Positions 50,508 to 53,704 of a stretch of DNA of 53,704 bases are shown piece by piece. The position numbers were made by a program, and so were the translations under genes. Source of the DNA: Desulfosporosinus sp. Its GTDB lineage: Bacteria; Bacillota; Desulfitobacteriia; Desulfitobacteriales; Desulfitobacteriaceae. Numbering within the stretch: the first letter of the stretch is position 1; every line of letters begins with the position of its first letter. The stretch spans positions 1-53,704 of the forward strand of contig JARLHU010000093.1 in NCBI GenBank assembly GCA_031292095.1. Direction: 5' to 3'. The notes under the pieces were generated by a model. That model did no database searches. It worked only from the letters and a program-made list of their open reading frames with translations, and was not told the DNA's origin.

Positions 50508-50546
50508 CTATTTCCTAGACTTCACCAGTGAATTGAAAAGAATTCC

Positions 50547-51344
50547 TTAAAATTTCGTCGCATCCTTTTTAAACCACTTCTTGTAAATCACATTATATTG
50601 TCCGTTATCCATTAATTTCTTCAAAGAAGCATTCAGCTTAGCAGCCAAGTCTGTATTTCCCAGCTTCATGCCTATCCCATAATATTCTACACCCGAGTCT
50701 GCATCCACCGATTCAATCTGGTCATTGGCATTTTGCGCTTGGAACCAAAGCACAACCGGTGCATCGGCCACAACAGCATCTACCCCACCATTCAAGAGAT
50801 CATTAAGGGCATCCGGTGTTGTGTCATACTTTTTTGGGGTCATTCCAATTTTTTCAACAGCAAATTGTCCTGTTGTATTGAGTTGGACTCCAACTTTTTT
50901 CCCTTTTAAATCTTCCAATGTTTTAAAGTTGGCTCCTTTTTTCATGGCTATATATTGGCCACTTTTAAAATACTTGTCACTAAACGTGACACTTTTAGCG
51001 CGCTCATCAGTAATTGTCATAGCTGAAATCACTGCATCGTATTTCCCTACTTGCAGCGCTGGAATCAAGCCATCAAAAGCAGCTGTCTCTAGCTTCACCT
51101 GATATCCCATATCTTTCCCTAGGGCAGTGATGAGCTCAATGTCAAACCCCGTAGGTTGTTGCTTTTCATCCATAAATTCAAACGGGGCATAGGTGATATC
51201 AGACCCGACCTTCAGAACCTTTTCGACGGGAGCCGGAGTGGGTGTTGTAGGAGCTGGTGCACTGGAACTTCCGCATCCAGCGAGCGTCAACAAGCTTAGA
51301 CTAAGTAGTCCGGCCAATACAAGACGAAATTTTGGTTTAAACAT
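50547..51344 (-). CDS. Polar amino-acid ABC transporter binding lipoprotein
   Basis: A 265-residue family-3 solute-binding lipoprotein: signal peptide LVLAGLLSLSLLTLAGC (lipid-anchor Cys near residue 24) and a Pro/Thr/Ala-rich linker. The domain has KVGSDITYAPFEFMDEKQQP, FDGLIPALQVGKYDAVISAM and GKKVGVQLNTTGQFAVEK, the pattern of glutamine/arginine/cystine binding proteins. The frame opens at 51389, but ATG at 51344 has GAGGGGA upstream and a proper signal peptide. First gene of the transporter set. Confidence 0.94.
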   Translation of the reverse strand: MFKPKFRLVLAGLLSLSLLTLAGCGSSSAPAPTTPTPAPVEKVLKVGSDITYAPFEFMDEKQQPTGFDIELITALGKDMGYQVKLETAAFDGLIPALQVGKYDAVISAMTITDERAKSVTFSDKYFKSGQYIAMKKGANFKTLEDLKGKKVGVQLNTTGQFAVEKIGMTPKKYDTTPDALNDLLNGGVDAVVADAPVVLWFQAQNANDQIESVDADSGVEYYGIGMKLGNTDLAAKLNASLKKLMDNGQYNVIYKKWFKKDATKF

Positions 51345-51420
51345 TATAATTTTCCCCTCTCTTTTGGTTGAGTTAAGTAATTTCATCATTAAATCCTTTA
51401 GCTCATCCTTATTGTTTTAG

Positions 51421-51449
51421 ATTATACATAATAAAAAATATTTATTCAA
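51421..51449 (-). promoter_or_regulatory. Promoter of the binding-protein gene
   Basis: TTGAAT (51449-51444), 17 bases, perfect TATAAT (51426-51421), about 75 bases before the ATG. Confidence 0.7.
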
Positions 51450-51464
51450 TGAGCAATGTGCTCA
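51450..51464. promoter_or_regulatory. Possible operator next to the -35 box
   Basis: Perfect inverted repeat TGAGCA-ATG-TGCTCA directly upstream of the -35 hexamer. Its position suits an activator or repressor site; no regulator gene is nearby. Confidence 0.45.
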
Positions 51465-51484
51465 CTCGAGGCTCTAGCCTTGAA

Positions 51485-51876
51485 TTTCTCCCTCGTAACC
51501 TAGCCCGAGAAGTGTCTTTCTGCCCAGAGACGCCCTTCATTCTCCATAGCCCTACCTCAGAGGAGTGTTTTCTGCAAAGCGGTTGCGCCAAAATCGTGGT
51601 TCGTGGTTCGAACCGGGATCCTCACCTGTAACCTAGCCCCAGGCGCGTCCTTCTGCAAAGCGACAACATTCAATCTCCATAGCCCCACCCTAGAGGAGCG
51701 TTTTCTGCTAAGCGGATGCGTCAGTGAAGCCGCGATCCAGACGAGTGCCGACGGTTCGCGCCCCCGTTGCGCGCCAGTGGTTGACTTGCAGTTTGCCCAG
51801 AGGTTTGGCAAGCTCGCGAACCGTCCAGCTTGTCAGCGGCGTAACTCGCAGACGCGTGCAGAAAATGCTCCTCCCC
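51485..51876. mobile_element. Palindromic repeat element, copy B plus partial copy (before the transporter)
   Basis: The full core 51693-51873 has ends GAGGAGCGTTTTCTGC and GCAGAAAATGCTCCTC. An extra left end lies at 51560-51575, interrupted by a TTCG repeat (51593-51618). The sequence from AAGCGGATGCGT to GTTGCGCG closely matches copy A. Copy B lacks the 50-base hairpin block of copy A between CAG(A/T)GGTT and CAGTTTGCCCAGAGGTTTG. Confidence 0.82.
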
Positions 51877-51909
51877 CGTCGGTGCCTTCCCCGTCGGCGA
51901 CTCACCCAC

Positions 51910-51998
51910 TTATCCCCCAAAGTTACGCACAGGAGGGTGTGGATAATGTGTATAAGTATTCGAAACGCACTATTTTTCGCGAAAATAGCTGTGGATAA
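51910..51998. other. Cluster of DnaA-box-like sites around a palindrome
   Basis: TGTGGATAA, the perfect complement of the TTATCCACA DnaA box, occurs at 51938-51946 and 51990-51998 in the same orientation. TGTGTATAA (one mismatch) abuts the first at 51947-51955, and TTATCCCCC lies at 51910. Between them is CTATTTT-TCGCG-AAAATAG (51970-51988). Confidence 0.6.
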
Positions 51999-52044
51999 CC
52001 CTGTTGAAAGAATGTTTTCATAAGGATACTTATCAATGCCAACA

Positions 52045-52083
52045 GAAAAAAAGCATTGGACGACTCAAGGTCAACCAATGCTT
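52045..52083 (-). terminator. Terminator of the zinc-ribbon gene
   Basis: Nine-bp stem AAGCATTGG/CCAATGCTT with a 15-base loop, followed on the minus strand by six more T residues, 34 bases past the stop. Confidence 0.9.
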
Positions 52084-52117
52084 GTCATGTCAAATAATTA
52101 AATTAGAGCGCTCCGAA

Positions 52118-52420
52118 TTAATATTGTTCGCGAGCTGGGCGGTGGTGCTGATAGCACTCACGGCAGTATACTGGACGATCGGATGTCGGTTGGAAAGGAA
52201 CTTGTGTTTCCACTCCGCAATCCGCGCAAACTACAGTAAACATTTCGCGTGATCTTCCTTCTTGGGAATTACGGCTAGCTTTGCGTATGTTGCGGCATTC
52301 GCGGCAACGTTGTGGTTCGTTCTCGAATCCCTTTTCAGCATAGAATTCTTGTTCTCCGACAGTGAAAATAAAAGTTGCTCCGCAGTCTTTACATACTAGA
52401 TCTTTGTCTTCAAAGGCCAT
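52118..52420 (-). CDS. Small zinc-ribbon protein
   Basis: A 100-residue protein with two four-cysteine zinc sites: CKDCGATFIF with CRECRNIR (residues 10-45), a zf-trcl-type domain, then CADCGVETQVPFQPT with YCRECYQHHR near the C-terminus. The VPFQPTSDRPVYCRECY ending is shared by many small Firmicutes and Chloroflexi proteins of unknown role, probably nucleic-acid binding. ATG at 52420 has AAGGGGA upstream. It lies between comF and the transporter and has its own terminator. Confidence 0.88.
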   Translation of the reverse strand: MAFEDKDLVCKDCGATFIFTVGEQEFYAEKGFENEPQRCRECRNIRKASRNSQEGRSREMFTVVCADCGVETQVPFQPTSDRPVYCRECYQHHRPAREQY

Positions 52421-52484
52421 GAAAGATATTCCCCTTACGTAAAAAAATGTAATAGGCTATGCCCATCCATTAATAATTATAACG

Positions 52485-53225
52485 CTAATTGCGCAAAGGC
52501 ACAAGTTTTTTTTCTAGTCCAGCTGCCAAACACAAGCCATAAATGGCTAGAACTCCGCTCCCGTGAAGGACTTCTGCCACGGCTTCTAGCGTTGCTCCCG
52601 TTGTCGTTACATCATCCACAAGCCACACGCTTTTCCCTTTAAAATACTCCGGTTGCAGTACCGCAAACGCACCTTTCAGATTGTGTAGACGTTCTTGACG
52701 AGAAAGCAGAACTTGAGAAGATGTTGATTCGATCCGCTCAACCCCTCGGAGAATCGGTAATCCTAATTCCCAGTGTAACGCGGAAGTGAGGACCTCTGCC
52801 TGATTAAAGCCCCGTTCTGCCAGACGTGAGGAGTGCATAGGCACTGCCAGTATACCATCTACGACAGGAAGTTGGCTGATCGCCCAATCTGAAAAAGGTC
52901 GAGCTATTTCCATGATGTTCCGAGGGTGTGCTTCAAATTTTACTTTTTGAATAAAATCCTTTAATCCTCCGGAATAATGTCCCCAAGCTGTAACCTGATC
53001 AAGATACTTCGGCCCCTTTCCGACCTCGCAGTCAAGGCAGTGTAGTTTCTCTGCAAGAATCAACTTTCCACATCGCTTACAGCGCCCTAGGTCTGGACGA
53101 AGATAATTAGTTGTGCAAGTCTGGCAAATTACACCCTGCTCCCCGCCACAAAATACACATGTTTGTTGGTCAACATACCATAACGCCTGCGTGATCTTAG
53201 CCGCTTCCTTCCAAAATCCCGTCAA
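52485..53225 (-). CDS. comF: ComF-family phosphoribosyltransferase-like protein
   Basis: ComF proteins take part in DNA uptake and combine an N-terminal zinc finger with a PRTase fold. The 246-residue product has CVFCGG, CQTC, CKRCG and CLDC cysteine pairs (about residues 22-68). The PRTase region has GILAVPMHSSRLAERGFNQAE and the PRPP loop VWLVDDVTTTGATLEAVAEVL. The frame is open to 53357 through a TTCG repeat; I choose TTG at 53225 because AAGGGGG lies 8 bases upstream and no ribosome site precedes earlier codons. comF commonly lies upstream of hpf-secA-prfB in Firmicutes, as here, with the transporter in between. Confidence 0.88.
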   Translation of the reverse strand: MTGFWKEAAKITQALWYVDQQTCVFCGGEQGVICQTCTTNYLRPDLGRCKRCGKLILAEKLHCLDCEVGKGPKYLDQVTAWGHYSGGLKDFIQKVKFEAHPRNIMEIARPFSDWAISQLPVVDGILAVPMHSSRLAERGFNQAEVLTSALHWELGLPILRGVERIESTSSQVLLSRQERLHNLKGAFAVLQPEYFKGKSVWLVDDVTTTGATLEAVAEVLHGSGVLAIYGLCLAAGLEKKLVPLRN

Positions 53226-53237
53226 GTCTTCTACCCC

Positions 53238-53336
53238 CTTCTCGTAGTTCGTAGTACGGTCCGTAGTTCGTGGTCTGTGCTTGTAGGCTGTTAACGTGGC
53301 TTGTGATTCGAATAGCAGACCACGAATAGCACTTAG
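53238..53336. repeat. TTCG-family repeat before comF
   Basis: CGTAGTTCGTAGTACGGTCC and GTAGTTCGTGGTCTG are followed by the inverse CAGACCACGAAT. It gives a false N-terminal extension of about 44 codons to the comF frame. Confidence 0.8.
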
Positions 53337-53403
53337 CCTTATCCTAAAATCCCGCATTTTTTATACCTACAAGGAGAAACACTGTAAATACGGGAAAAAA
53401 TAA

Positions 53404-53675
53404 GTGACTATTCAGATCCTTGGGGAATTCTGAACGGGGAACCACAGATTACACAGATTACACAGATTACACAGATTAAGAACAATTAGATAGAAACACA
53501 CAGACAAAGGATAAAGGGGATGGTGAATGTGGAACGGAATTCACAGACCTATGCCATTATTGTTTGGCGATCATCAATTGAGTTACAAGCGATTTGTAGT
53601 TTAGAGCCAAAATGTATTTATTCTGTGTTAATCTGTGTAATCTGTGGTTGATTAACTGAGTACCTGAATAGTCAC
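53404..53675. mobile_element. 272-bp MITE-like element with 8-bp target duplication
   Basis: Ends GTGACTATTCAG (53404-53415) and CTGAATAGTCAC (53664-53675) are a perfect 12-bp inverted repeat. Both sides carry AAAAATAA (53396-53403 and 53676-53683), a perfect 8-bp direct repeat. Inside, AACCACAGATTACACAGATT with two further ACACAGATT units is mirrored near the right end by AATCTGTGTAATCTGTGGTT. No gene is inside. Confidence 0.88.
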
Positions 53676-53704
53676 AAAAATAATGATTCGTAATTCAATT
53701 TGTA

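Noticed and set aside
48388..51720. CRISPR array, considered because 34-nt units recur about 50 bases apart
   Set aside because: Only two units per run, poorly conserved, the intervening sequence is itself repeated rather than unique, and no cas genes are present.
53226..53357. 44-residue N-terminal extension of the ComF-like protein
   Set aside because: It encodes the TTCG repeat; the ribosome site lies just before TTG at 53225.

Overview
The window reads as chromosome from a low-to-mid GC Gram-positive anaerobe. Strong AGGAGG-type ribosome sites, frequent TTG/GTG starts, a rapZ-yvcK-whiA cluster, a split transketolase, an anaerobic GlpABC dehydrogenase and the hpf-secA-prfB order together suggest the Peptococcaceae/Desulfitobacteriaceae, and a Desulfosporosinus-like genome is my best guess. 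That placement is inference from gene content; no database was searched. All genes but one lie on the minus strand, so transcription runs from the right end to the left.

Reading in transcription order. (a) 53.7-47.4 kb: a comF-like gene, a zinc-ribbon protein, a polar amino-acid ABC transporter (binding protein, permease, ATPase) framed by two related palindromic repeats, and a cold-shock gene. (b) 47.3-42.7 kb: ribosome hibernation factor, secA, and prfB with a programmed +1 frameshift. (c) 42.7-36.1 kb: two-subunit transketolase, then ftsE-ftsX, an EnvC-like M23 hydrolase activator and the CtpA protease. (d) 35.9-26.8 kb: a P-loop ATPase, the only plus-strand gene (a YvlD-like membrane protein), a binding-protein-like lipoprotein, uvrB-uvrA and a Cof-type HAD phosphatase. 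(e) 26.6-16.1 kb: a polysaccharide deacetylase, an MFS exporter, a B12-binding radical SAM protein, an orphan solute-binding lipoprotein, then rapZ-yvcK-whiA-rpoN. (f) 15.2-7.1 kb: a glycerol block (glpF, glpK, glpA, glpB, glpC, glpP) ending in an internally deleted pyruvate kinase. (g) 6.8-0.2 kb: pgk-tpiA-gpmI-eno, secG, smpB and tmRNA, then the start of an unidentified gene.

Functionally, glycerol enters by GlpF, is phosphorylated by GlpK and oxidised by GlpABC to dihydroxyacetone phosphate. TpiA, Pgk, GpmI and Eno of the next operon can carry that to phosphoenolpyruvate. No glyceraldehyde-phosphate dehydrogenase is present, and the local pyruvate kinase lacks its catalytic core. SmpB and tmRNA form the trans-translation pair.

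The gaps between genes are unusually rich in repeats: (i) long foldback elements, several carrying small hairpins with AGGA-type loops; (ii) MITE-like elements with terminal inverted repeats, one with a perfect 8-bp target duplication; (iii) a dispersed TTCG-rich repeat family, one copy of which sits in frame inside a protein gene; and (iv) short duplicated tails of upstream genes. The foldback elements are the best candidates for something undescribed.
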